64,000 bases of DNA from Dacryopinax spathularia (lineage: Eukaryota; Basidiomycota; Dacrymycetes; Dacrymycetales; Dacrymycetaceae), in contig JBBPFI010000001.1 of NCBI GenBank assembly GCA_037974965.1, positions 1,550,001-1,614,000 of the forward strand. The letters run 5' to 3'. Positions 1 through 11,100 of this stretch are shown piece by piece (the stretch's first letter is position 1; each line of letters starts with the position of its first letter). The notes below the pieces were generated by a model, which made no database searches, was not told the DNA's origin, and saw only the letters and a list, made by a program, of their open reading frames with translations. Position numbers and translations under genes: made by a program.

Positions 1-656
1 GTATCGGCTGGCTCATCGGCCCTCCTACGATCATCGCCCCCACTCTGGCAGTGACGACGCGCACGGTCTTCTGCACCAACTCGCCGCTGCAGGAAGCGGC
101 TGCTGCTGGTTTGGAGGGAGCGGCGAAACGGAACTACTTTGAGAAGCAGAGGCAGGAGTATGAGGAGCGGTTGAAGGTGCTCGAGAAGGCGTTTGATAGG
201 CTTGGGTTGAGCTATGTCGAGCCGCAAGGGAGCTACTTCTTGCTTGTGGTAAGTAGTCCTCCTATTGCTCTTGGCACAATCTCTGACAGTCGCGTCCGCA
301 GGACATTGACGACGTCGAATGGCCAGAAGACTACCCCTTCCCCAAGACGATCGAAGGTCGCGGCAAGGACTTCAGGTGACCCCCCCCCCCCCCCCCTCTC
401 CCTACCACCGCAACCCCGCAATACTGACTGACCCAACCCAAGGTTCTGCTGGTTCGTCGCCCAGGAAATCGGCGTCTCCGCCATCCCCGTCTCTGAATTC
501 TACTGCAAAGAGCACCAGCACATCGGCGAGAAATACGCCCGGTTCGCTTTCTGCAAGGATGTCGCTACGCTCGAGCTTGCGGGCGAGAGGCTGCAGAAGT
601 TGAAGAACTACATTAAGCCGAAGGGGGCTGCGAATGGCGTTAATGGGGCGCATTGA
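1..656 (+). CDS. BNA3: Kynurenine aminotransferase (class I/II PLP aminotransferase), 3' part
   Basis: C-terminal part of a fold-type I PLP aminotransferase, cut by the left window edge. The first in-frame codons read IGWLIGPPTIIAPTLA, the stretch after the PLP lysine in kynurenine aminotransferases (Bna3/KAT), followed by NSPLQEAAA and later EIGVSAIPVSEFY. Kynurenine aminotransferase converts kynurenine to kynurenic acid; KAT-type enzymes also act as cysteine-conjugate beta-lyases. Two introns are visible: 249-301 (gtaagt...ag) and 376-442 (gtgacc...ag). Splicing both gives an uninterrupted frame that ends with TGA at 654-656. Intron 2 contains a run of 17 C bases. The symbol rests on motif recall; a closely related aminotransferase remains possible. 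Confidence 0.85.
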
Positions 657-1130
657 TCGGCTGATTACGGGGGTACGTACAATATGTGCGACGGTACATC
701 TTATTTTGTCGGATCTTGTCAGCGTTTTTTGAATTAGAAATCTTTCTGGAGACTTTATATTGAGAGCTGTGTTGAATAGCTGGGAACGATCAGGTGGAAA
801 GCATTTGGAGATGTTCAGAGCGGCAGGTTGAACCGCCGTCTTGACGCAAGCTGCACGAACCATCGACCCCCGTCCGACATCGGGACCCAGTCCTCCTCCA
901 TCAGACCAAGTTTATCGCTTATTTCTTGACGACAACGGAGGATTATTGCTGCTCGAGGGCATCATTGTCTTCGTCCGCACTTGCGACGATGACCTAGGCC
1001 GCCCGTTCTTTGGTAACTGGGCGGAATGAGGCGAAAACACTGACGTGCCTGTACTAATTGCCGGCCGGAGTAAGTAGATCACTCCGGGTATGAGTATCAG
1101 AGCACTCTTGAGGATTTCCCAACTGTTGCT
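657..1130. other. Intergenic, no gene seen
   Basis: Region between the aminotransferase stop and the tRNA gene. Short open frames occur on both strands, but none shows recognisable protein motifs or a convincing splice structure. It probably holds the aminotransferase 3' UTR and spacer. Confidence 0.6.
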
Positions 1131-1224
1131 GGTGTCGTGGCCGAGTGGTCTAAGGCGTCTGACTTGAATTTCCTTCGAGATCATATGTGCATCGCACGCG
1201 TAGGTTCAAATCCTGCCGGCACCG
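1131..1224 (+). tRNA. tRNA-Ser(UGA) with a short intron
   Basis: Cloverleaf read by eye. The acceptor arm GGTGTCG pairs with CGGCACC (one G-T pair), followed by discriminator G73, typical of serine tRNAs. The D arm is GCCGAGTGGTCTAAGGC. The anticodon loop starts CTTGAA, giving anticodon TGA for serine UCA codons. A long class II variable arm has a GTGC/GCAC stem. The T arm is GTAGG-TTCAAAT-CCTGC. About 12 nt beyond a normal tRNA-Ser lie just after position 37, where nuclear tRNA introns sit. A run of five T follows, fitting a Pol III terminator. The 3' anticodon strand pairs imperfectly in my fold, so the exact intron edges are uncertain. Confidence 0.85.
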
Positions 1225-1735
1225 AAATGTCTTTTTGTTTGTTTTGTAGTTCACGCTTGATCGCTTGGCCATATACGGAACCGGGCTGCCGCTTTCGTCT
1301 TATTTCTATGTGTACGAATGATCTCCTCTTGATGCGAGTTTGAAAAGCATGAAGTGTATATCTTAACGTGAGCATCCATGTTTTGGTGGGAATCGTCTCT
1401 TTTGTGGCGATACGCTGCATCCGTCCGATCGCGCTCCGCTTGGCAGGGCTTCACGCTGTCGATTACAGGGGACCTCGCACGACCGCGTCTCAGCGTCTAC
1501 CTCGTTGCTCTGCACGTCTCTTCGCTTCATCTGCACCTCACTGGTACATTCCTTTGGAAAACTTCCTGTCGATCCTACGATCTCGTCATAACCAGCCTTT
1601 CTGAGCACACCCATCAATCAGTCTTCGCGATCCCGGCAGTAGCGCCCATCAAGTCACCGCTTTCCCGGCCTGTCAGACAAGGTCATCGGTACACCCTGCC
1701 GCGCCTGCGCGACCTAAGGATATAGACATCGCACA
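1225..1735. promoter_or_regulatory. Upstream region of the calcineurin B gene
   Basis: No gene is seen here. The first bases hold the tRNA terminator T-run; the rest is presumably promoter and 5' UTR of the calcineurin B gene. Open frames at about 1368-1725 lack recognisable motifs. Confidence 0.4.
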
Positions 1736-2705
1736 ATGGGTCAGACATGTGCGTGCTCCATCAGTTCTCTCTGGTGTGGACGACGAAAGGCTCAATGGAA
1801 CGGTTTCTCGCAGCTTCACAGTTCATGGATGAGATGGGGAAGAAGGCGAACTGTGCGTACGCCTCTATCATGCCCTGGGCTGTCTGCTGATGCCGCGATC
1901 AGTCACGCCTGCTGAGTTGGAGCGACTCAGGAAGCGGTTCATGAAGCTGGATAGGTGAGCCCTGGGCTCGGCGTGCTAATTTGGGTCGTGCTGATTCATG
2001 ATGGAAGTGACAACTCAGGCTCTATCGACCGCGATGAGTTCCTGTCCATCCCGGCAATAGCCACGAACCCCCTAGCAAGTCGGATGATTGCCATCTTCGA
2101 TGAGGAGTGTGTGGCCTTCACCAACCCGTATCATTCAATGCTAATCGATTCTCTTCGCATCGCAGTGGCGGAGGAACCGTCGACTTCCAGGAGTTCATCA
2201 GTGGGCTTAGCGCGTTCAGCGGTCGAGGAGGGCGAGAAGAGAAGCTGAAGTGTAAGCTACCCATTCCTTTTACCTGTTAAGACCTGTGCTGACTGAAACC
2301 ACGCGCATATAGTTGCCTTCAAGGTATATGATATGGACCGGGATAACTATATCTCGAATGGAGAGCTGTTCCTGGTGCTGAAGATGATGGTGGGGAACAA
2401 CCTGAAGGTTCGTTATACGGTCTTTTGTGGATTGTCCATTGGTTGAATTTTGGATGCAGGATCAGCAACTACAGCAGATTGTCGACAAGACGATTATGGA
2501 GGCGGATAAGGATGGGTAGGTCGCCGTCTCTCGAATAATCCGAGCATATAGCTGATGGGTGTTAGTGACGGCAAGCTGAGTTTCGAAGAGTTCGCCAATA
2601 TGGTTTCCAATACGGTTGGTCATTGACAAGTAGTACCCATGCACATCGAACTAAGTCCTCCTTCAGGACGTCATCAAGCAAATGTCCCTCGAGAACCTCT
2701 TCTAG
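1736..2705 (+). CDS. CNB1: Calcineurin regulatory subunit B (EF-hand protein)
   Basis: Calcineurin B is the calcium-binding regulatory subunit of the Ser/Thr phosphatase calcineurin. It acts with calmodulin in fungal Ca2+ stress signalling. The protein starts MGQTSSQFMDEM, and Gly2 fits the family's N-myristoylation site. Four EF-hands follow: the [14 protein letters not shown] type, a degenerate [23 protein letters not shown] and [14 protein letters not shown]. It ends [10 protein letters not shown] before TAG at 2703-2705. The gene is broken by many introns of about 45-70 bp; the first exon is only 13 nt (ATGGGTCAGACAT). The spliced frame is open and full length for the family (about 175 aa). 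The start is fixed by the MGQ motif. Confidence 0.93.
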
Positions 2706-4684
2706 GCTCCTCGCCGTCTCCCACGCTCCTCACGACGCTCGCTGGCGCTTTCCATCCTGGCGGATCGGTGGCGGGGGTCGCGAATGGACGGCCGTCTCAG
2801 CCTCTCAAGGATGACCACACGATCCCGCACGCCCCGTACGGGGCCAGTCGCCCAGCTCATGCTTGTACTTTTCCTTACTGGGCTAGGTCCTCTGTTACTT
2901 CGATACCAGTGTGCAATCAGAATCTATGGCAACCTCCAACGGGACGCTCTCTTCGATCAGACCGATTACAGGACAACCTGCCCCGATAGCGCGCTGCGAG
3001 AGGCCTCCAAACCGCCCGCGGTAGAACATCCCTCCGATTCTCAGGCTCTGTGGGGCTCCAATCCCCTAGTGCTTCCCAAACTCCAGTTTGTCTCAAGAAG
3101 CATACAGCGTGACGTCGGCGGCATTCCCTCCCTCCATCTCTAGCTATGCTCCAACCGTCTTCTATTTGCTGGGACGAGGGAATACCCAAAACGGGAGACT
3201 GTTGAGTGAGATCAATGTGGTTGTCATTGAGTTTGAGTGATTGGAGCACGTGAGCTAAGAAGCGAGGCGCGAAGAACATTGACACAGAACACCGGAGAAA
3301 CCTAATAAACTGAATGAGAACAACAGACACAAAAAAAACATCAACATCGTCATCGTCAACATAAGAAAACATCGTCGTCGTCATTGTCCCGTATGCCAGG
3401 CCCGGTAGGAAAGAAGGACAGGCTTGAGTAATCCCGGCGAAGTTGTAAGGCGGCCAGCATGGACAAGGTGCGTCATCCACTTTCGAAGTGTGCGGTTCTC
3501 CACCTTCGTCCAAAGGCAAACATAACCCATCCATACGACCTCGCAAACCCCGACAAAACCGGCAACTCCGACTCAGCCGGCTATCCGCCCTCCGCCATGC
3601 ACGCCCAAACCGCTCGGTCCGAACATCCAATGCGCATACATTCCGCACTGGACCATCCACCAAGCCGGTTGATACGTACTCCCGGGAAGCGAGTCCCCCA
3701 TCTCGTTCGGAGCATGCTCCATGCCCGTGCCTCCACGTGTGTCGTTCCCCGCACCACACGAAGCCTATCCTGCTTTCCCCACGGGCGCACGCAAGCAGGC
3801 CCGACGCCCATGCCGGACCGGGCGGCAGGCCCATCGTCGAGGATTGCACATCCACTTTCAGGCTGCCGCCTCCTGCCGCCGCTCCCTTAGCAGGTGGAGG
3901 AGCCAAAAGGCTGCGGAGCCGAGCTCGGCGCAAGCCCAAACCCAAACCTTCAGGAACGTGACCCCTTCCCCCATCCCAACCCCCACCCGTACCTAATCTC
4001 GCCAAGCGTTCTCAGGCTGACAAGATAGACAGGCCCTCAGCTGGGGGATGTGGGGGTGGCGGTGCAATTCTACTCGGGGCGGAGCCTATTCAATTCCCCC
4101 GAAGCCCGACGGAGGCAGATACGGTACAGAAGCGCTTTTATTTGCTGGCCCGGGCTGGGTGAGAAGTGAATCGGACCGGACCGGGTGTGCCCGGGTTGGG
4201 AGGGTGCGGCGTTCCGGTCTAGGCCGCTCTCGGATTTGGGTGTGGTTCGGTTGTGCTGAAATGGGTTGGGATGGCGTTTGGACTGGATTGGGATTGGGAT
4301 TGGATTGGATTGGATTGGATTGCTTGTTCGGGAAGTGGACGCCGGCGGCGGGCGGGAGATTGTAAGGCCGAGACCGAGCTGGGTGATCGAGCTTGCCTGC
4401 CCGAATGGGACGGAACGAGGGAAAGGACTCAATTTGCCGTTTTGCGAATGTGGACCGGGGGATGGCGTCTTGTGGGATCCAAGAAGGGGGAGAGGAAGGG
4501 GAAGGGGTATCAAGCGTTTCGTTCGTTGGCAAGGAGTATTGTACACATACATGCTGGAGCGTTGGAGTCGTAGGATCGAGAAGTGCGTGCGAGAGAAATA
4601 AGAGCCCAATCGAGAAACAGCCCGGGGCAGGCAATGATGCATGCTGGTAGCCAGCAGAGCAAAGCATATGGCACGGCCTACCGC
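2706..4684. other. Long intergenic stretch with simple repeats
   Basis: Nearly 2 kb with no supported gene. Both strands have GC-driven open frames, including one of 362 codons on the minus strand at 2917-4005, but composition is erratic and no domain or splice pattern is recognisable. Visible features are CATCGTCGTC-type triplet repeats near 3335-3390 and a (GGATT)n microsatellite at 4281-4322. Part may be 3' sequence of the minus-strand gene that ends at 4685. Confidence 0.5.
4281..4322 (+). repeat. GGATT/GGGATT microsatellite
   Basis: Imperfect tandem array of GGATT and GGGATT units, ending in four perfect TGGAT units. It is a simple repeat in noncoding DNA and does not match the TTAGGG motif found elsewhere in the window. 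Confidence 0.85.
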
Positions 4685-5473
4685 CTACCGCCTGCCGTCA
4701 TCCCTCGCCTGTACAGGCTGCGCATACCCCGCCGGCCAAGCAGGGTTCCAACCCCCCATCACGGGCACCGCAGGTGGACAAGCTTCCATCGGCGGTGACT
4801 GGGGGAAGAACTGGCCGTAGTGCTGCGCGGCCTGGGCTTGCTGGAGGAAGGGGTCGGACGTGGCGGCATACCCGCCTTCATGCGGATGGTGGGCGTATGA
4901 ACTCGGGGGTATGGGCATGGGCTGATGATGCGGGTAGGTCGTGCGGGTTGGCGAGGCTGGTGGGGAGAGGGGAGGAGCTGTTGTACCCGATATGGGTGAC
5001 ATAGGAGGGAATACCGGGTGTGCATGCCCACGGTGGGCGGCGAACGAATCTTGCGGGGAATGCATCCCCTTCCGCTGCTGCGACCTCCAGCGCTCCCGAT
5101 CCATCCCGCCCACGCTCGTACTGCTCTCCGCGACAGGCTCGTCAGCTTCATCAATCGCCATATCGAACCCGCGGCTCTGACTCCTATGCCTGCGAGCTGA
5201 GCGGGTGTCCCACGGTGCGCCCATCGGCGGATGGGGAGAGACGGGCGTGCCCTGTGGGGTGTTGGAGGTGTGCGTTGGCGTGTAGCCGTTTTGGGTTGCC
5301 ACTGGGCCAAGCGTCTGAGAGAGATGGGCCTGAGAATAGACGCCGGTTAGTTTGGTGTGGAGGGGGAGGAGGGAAGGGAGACGGACCTTTACGGCGGCGA
5401 GGTCTGAGGCTTCTTGTCCGATTCCATTCCCCTTGAGGGAGGCGATAAGGTCGTCAATCGAGACGGGAGCCAT
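4685..5473 (-). CDS. Hypothetical protein, Pro/Ser-rich, conserved-looking N-terminus
   Basis: The start is ATG (complement of 5471-5473) and the protein opens MAPVSIDDLIASLKGNGIGQ, a structured-looking amphipathic segment. It is followed by about 200 residues of disordered Pro/Ser/His/Gln-rich sequence. The segment at 5330-5386 has GT...AG ends and a pyrimidine-rich 3' half, so it is probably a 57-bp intron that also happens to be open and in frame. Splicing gives about 243 aa and retention 262 aa. The N-terminal start resembles short interaction modules, but I do not recognise a family and assign no function. Large gene-poor regions lie on both sides. Confidence 0.6.
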   Translation of the reverse strand: MAPVSIDDLIASLKGNGIGQEASDLAAVKVRLPSLLPLHTKLTGVYSQAHLSQTLGPVATQNGYTPTHTSNTPQGTPVSPHPPMGAPWDTRSARRHRSQSRGFDMAIDEADEPVAESSTSVGGMDRERWRSQQRKGMHSPQDSFAAHRGHAHPVFPPMSPISGTTAPPLSPPASPTRTTYPHHQPMPIPPSSYAHHPHEGGYAATSDPFLQQAQAAQHYGQFFPQSPPMEACPPAVPVMGGWNPAWPAGYAQPVQARDDGRR

Positions 5474-8120
5474 GACGAGTGAGGAGGAGGGAAGGCGGCG
5501 GCGAGGGGCAAGGAGAGACGAAAGGGAGAAAGAGTCAGAGCGAGTCCCACGCCCTTTCTATAGTGTAAAGTAGCCGGACAGCACAGATAAGCACGAGCAA
5601 GCGATCGTTGTCCAGAGGTGTGATGGGAAGTGTCTAGCCGGGCACAGGACAGAAAGGGGAGATAGCCTCAATCACGACCGGCTGAACACTTTGTACGGGA
5701 CGGGATGGGCGATTGACTGATTGGAGGGGGAGGGGGAAGGGGAGAGGAATGGACGATATGGCCCGCCCGATTGATATTTATCGTCATTAGCCCCCTTTAG
5801 CCCGCACCGAACTGCCGGTTCTCTGTTCTCTGTGTGTTGTCCCCTGAGCTGAAGCCCCGGCATCGGTGGCTGTCCCGGCCTTTTGTTCCCTTTTTCAGCT
5901 GCAGACCGGTGAGGGGGCGGCGCGCGAGGAACCCTCAGCTGGTGCATCTTCCCTTCTCTCGTTCAGTCGAATCAATTGCTCCCGTGGACTAAGCTCGGCA
6001 TAACGGTCCGCCCCGCTCCTTCTGGCCGCATCCTCCTCACTTCCCTTTCGGGCTAAAGAACCCCCATCCATTTGGATGTTTTGGGTTCCCGTCACGAACG
6101 GCGGCGATGATCCTGATCCCTGCATGCCATGCCTTTACAGCGCACCGGATCCGGTCCCCAGCCTCAACATAACCCGTCCTCGGCAACATCCGCTGCCGAC
6201 TGCCGGTCCATACGATCGCCGCCAACTTTTTGGACGATATGAAGCTGCTATATTAAGCGAAATGCAAACTTGTACCCCGTATGCCTGTCTCGCCCGACGA
6301 AAAACAAACGCCATGCATGCATGAGGGATCGCAGCACCAGCACATCGGGCTGCTCAGGCCCTGTTCGTGGTCAATTCGGGCAGACACGGGTCGACGTGCA
6401 ATCTCACTCCTTTCGAGCGATTACGTGGCGCGAGGAGAGAGCACGTATGCGTACGTACAGCGCATCGGAAAAACGTTCGTGCTCGGAGTAACCCCGGCAG
6501 GTGCATGGTGCATTGGTTGGGTCAGCGTTGGCGTCTTTATCACTGCTGGCAGCCCATGTCCAGCGCATCGGGACTGGCTTCCTCCGGGGTCGGGCGAATT
6601 CTAGTTCAGCCTGACTGACTGAAAGACACGGCCACAAGGGGTGATATCTCCGCACGCGCAGGCGATCTTTGGGGCATAGTCATCCTGGCGGGTTTGATCC
6701 TTCTGGCCGCTCCTTACATCGTACGCCACTACGCCTTACTGCGCGTTGATCGCCGCGAATCTCCCGTACGCTACGAAGCGCAACATAGGTCTGCAGGCGA
6801 ACAAACGGATTGTCATGGAGCGCCAAGGCGACCGCGGGATCCCTTCTGTGGGGCTTCTGACCACGCCGTCGGCGGCTGCGAAGGCATATGTTCTGTGCCT
6901 GCCGCTCACTCGGTGCCTGAGGGATATCTGGGGTAAACTACCCGCGGCTGGTGATGGCGTGTATTCTGCTGGACTGCTGGGCGAGGGGAACTGGTGCTAG
7001 CTGGTCTGCGGCCCAGGTACGATAACTTTGGTGACATGCGCTGAAGCTGAACGGCCCCTCTTGTCGGGTTTATCCAAACCAGAGGTGTATGGCAAGAAGA
7101 ACAACATGAGAACATACGCCACCGTTCGGAATCGTATACCTTTTACGACAAGTCCTTTCCGACGAACACGGCCTGTAAGAACGAACATAATCCCGACGAC
7201 TCACCGCACTCTAGTGGATTACGCCAGCACCGGCAGCACATGAGCTCATTTCGCGTACCCTCTCGAGGCACGGCGACACGCGGAGTACAAGGCTTGGCAG
7301 AGCGTTCCAGATAATAGGAGAATAACAGTTGCAGCTGATTAGGAGCAGGAACGAAACCGGCCTGTGAAAGACTCCATGCATGCTGCCAGCACTGTAAACA
7401 GTGCTCCGAGGAAATGCCTCATCCTAATGGAGGAGGAGCATTCCCAAATACTATCATGTCGCTCGTTGATTAGTTATGCATAACCGGTTGAGAACTGACA
7501 ATTTTGAGGTGAAAGACCGAGCTTCTCGACCTGATTCCTCAGCTCAAAAGGGAACACCGCCGATCTGATAAATGGGAATGTCCGTGTGTGGGTGCATCGA
7601 TCCTCTCTGGCCTAATCGGTCCAAAATAACGGACATGACGTCGCTCTTGCCCCGAGTGTCGTGCCGTCGAAGCTTAATTGGGACAGCGGGAACAAGGAAG
7701 GGTTTTGGGTCCAGGCCGAGGGTTGTGATGATGATGTGCTTGCACGAGCCCTTATCATGCTCAGTGCTCGATTTGGGAGGACTCCGCTGTTAGAGGATGG
7801 GGTTTGAAATGATGTTTGGGGCGAGGGATTTTGATCTTCACATTCGATAGGCTAAGGTTATTGTTAGACGTTGGGAGAACTGGGCTCGGGCAGGGCGGTG
7901 ATGGTGTATGGCTCGGTCTAGCCCGGCCAGCGATCTATAGATATGTACACCACATGAATCAAGACTGATCGGGAAGCTACAGCCAACCATCTGGCATATT
8001 ACTACCTACCAGTATTACAGTGAAAAAAGAAACATGGATGTCACAGTGCGTTATTCGTACATATGCGGGATAAGATATGAACCAAAGAAACAGCAGCCCA
8101 GACCCTTCAGCCCTCAGACC
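5474..8120. other. Long intergenic region
   Basis: About 2.6 kb between the minus-strand hypothetical gene and the TRA1 stop. It presumably holds a long promoter for the hypothetical gene and the TRA1 3' UTR. Open frames are short with no recognisable motifs. A palindrome, AGCACTGT-AA-ACAGTGCT, lies at 7388-7405. I see no RNA gene, repeat array or transposon ends, though an unrecognised noncoding RNA cannot be excluded. Confidence 0.5.
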
Positions 8121-11100
8121 TCAGAACCACGGCATGGACAGCTCGCTCATCTTCGCCAGCTCGAGCGGATTCGTCGCCGTTCCGATAAGGTCGATAATCG
8201 TCTGGAAGACAGGCACGGTGCTCGCGGCGCCCTTGGCGCGCTCCATCTTGCAGGAGAGAAGGTCCACTTTTTCTGTGATGGCTTTCACGCACTCGCCGAC
8301 GATGGCCATGATTTGAGGTTCGGCGAGATTGCCCTTGATTTGTTGCTGCCAGGCGGACACCTCGTCCCGCATGAACAGCAGAAGGGTCATATCAAGGTCG
8401 TACTGTGGAGCTATCAGCATGAGTCTCTACATATTAGGCATGCATGGACTCACCTCAGGCGTGGCGAGAGCTCGAGCTATGCACAGCAGGGCGGACGGTA
8501 GAATCCCTTCTACTCCTTCCTTCGTTATGAACCTCTGGAGATTAGGTGTGAGTCGGAATGGAGTCGATTCGTTTGCTTTGGGACCAGCAAGCGTAAGCAC
8601 AGGATGTTGCTCGGTCATGAAAATGTTGCCAGTCGCGCGATCCACGTAGAAGCGGTTGGGGATACGGTGGCTCAGAGAGAAAACGTAAGTGAGGAACTGC
8701 TGGATGGCAGTCTGGAGAGTGAATTGCTTCCGGAAAGACCAGAGATCCTTCTTGTTCGGGTATGTGCGCAGGAAGTACTGTAGCTAGGTTAGGTGACAGC
8801 CAGGAGAACGGAATGAGTGACTTACGTTCAGCATCACATTATCTGACATGAGCTTAGTCTGTATCTCGTCGTACACGCCGAGACGAAGTGGACCCAGTTG
8901 TAAACGATCAGGCAACTATGGTAAGTGGTGTCAGTTTCATGATCGCGAGAGGGGATGGACGTTCGTACGCTGCCCTGCCGGCCCAATGTCAAGCTCGTCT
9001 CCCGCATCTTATCCGCGAAAGAGAGAATAGTGTGCTCCTTCGTCCATCCTCTCTTGGCCATATATTCATCGCTGATATCCTGGAACGAGATGACCGAAGA
9101 CTTGTGTTCGATGAGACGCACACCGGAGGACACCGGTACCACTGGAGGGACGTAGAAGTTGATACCGCGCTTCATGGATTCCTTCCTTGTCTCAACAACA
9201 CTACGAAGGTTGAGTTATTTGATGTATGTGTTGGACAGACCGGAACCCACCTTCCGAGAATACGGAATAGCTGCGTAAGACGCTCTTCTCTCCTATGACC
9301 TCTGCTCGTACCGTGGTGCACAGTGAAACCGTACTCGGCACCATTGGTGCCTATGATAGTCACTCGCTTGAAGGTGCCACCAAAGGCTCGAGTGGTTTCG
9401 TATTGAGACTTGAAGCGCTGAATCTTCACGAAGTAGATGTTGGTGTTCTCAAACTTGAGGTACTGCCCTGGTACCTCGATATCGTCGAACTTCGAGTGCT
9501 GGAACTCGGCAAGGTGATGACTTAGGCTGTCCAAACCACCGGTCTTCGGTCTACGATCAACGAGCATGTCATACTTGTCCCGCCACGCAGTAATCCTTGA
9601 CAGATACTCGCGTAGATTGACCTTGACGTCCAAGAAGTCCTTCTTGAACTCAGCCTGCGTTCGGTCAGATAAAGAGGCAGACGTCTCCGAGCAACATACG
9701 CGTACATTGACACCCTCTGGGAGGCTTGGCGCAAAGCTGTGCATGTGCTGTAGGATGCTTGGTGGCACCGGGTCGCCGCCAGGTTGCGGATGCATTGAGC
9801 GCCCAGCCCAGCCCTGTGATTCCAGAATTAGTTTCGTCTGGTTTCAGGTCTCAGCTGCATCCACCTACACTCAGAGCCTCCATAACCATGTGCTGAAGAT
9901 ATCGTAACAATTCTTCCTCGGGCCCTGTTTTGAAGCCTTTGACGAATTGTTCAGACATTGACTCCATTGTCAAGGCCAGCAGAGGGAACGCCGTCTTCAA
10001 GATGGTCGTAATTTCATCCACGTAGTGCCACGGCTGTCGTGGCTCTTGAGGGGCGACTGCCCCTCCTTGTCCAGGATTCGCAGAATTAGCGGTCGACGCC
10101 ACTCCGTTGACATTTGGCGTCTCTTCCTTGACAACTGTGCCATTTGTGGCTACAACAGACTGCGAAGACTGACTTCCTTCTGCATTGGTATGAGCACCGT
10201 GCGGGGTTCCAGTCACATTGGCTTGTGCCTGCGAGAAACCTGTCAGCTCATTCTCGGGAATTCAGCCCGTTTAACTAACATTGGCTATCTTCGCCCTTGC
10301 CTGAGCTTGTGCCTCCCGCTGCCTGCGCGCCAGCGCCTCTTCATCGCGCATTGTGCGTAGATGGAAGAACAAAGCCTATGAGAACTTAGCCATGCAAAAG
10401 AAAAGGCCACAGACCGACATACCTGCGGGTAAAACTTTGCCAGCGAGAGAAGAATAGCCCGAGCCTGTCTTGCCTCCTTGTGCCCCAGCGACATTAAGAG
10501 CTGGGGTATAAGGTGGATCCACCACCAATATGCGTAATCGCCTCGATGATTGTCGAATGCGGCGGCAACTCGACCTTCTGGATCGTCGACCCTCAACAGC
10601 CATAATATTCTTGCAAGAACGGGTCGGGCTTTGGCATTCTTATACATCATGGCGGCTTGCAGATAGCAGGTGACAGCATGCGCTGCTAATTGCGTGTCGC
10701 CTCGTACTCGGTACAAGCGATCGCAGAACTTTCCCCACTCGGCCCAAGCCTTCGGTAACGAAAAGTCTGTCTTCACGGCCGTGGAGAACGCTGAATACGC
10801 TTCGTCGTCCATACTGCCGGCTGCAGCAATGAACATCCCCTTCATGGTGAAAAACTCTGCTTTCTGTGGAGCCGAGAAGTAAATCAAGTTGGTATTATTG
10901 ATCACCTCCAGGCCAGCGGCCAGTTCACGACGCTGCAAGTGACACTTGGCTTGTTCACGCAGTTTTAGGAAAGCCTCCGAAATCTCGATGTTGGGTAAGG
11001 TGTAGATCTTCGTCAGAGATGTGTGACAGAGATCCCACAGCTCATGTTTGCGAGCGACGTGAGCGAAGCGATTGATGATCCAGGCCATTTCGTGGTATCC

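Noticed and set aside
2917-4005. 362-codon open frame on the minus strand
   Set aside because: Erratic composition, no recognisable domain, and overlapping open frames on the opposite strand as expected in GC-rich DNA with few stops. Not supported as a gene.
4281-4322. (GGATT)n as telomere-related
   Set aside because: The unit and its order differ from TTAGGG; it is a common kind of microsatellite.
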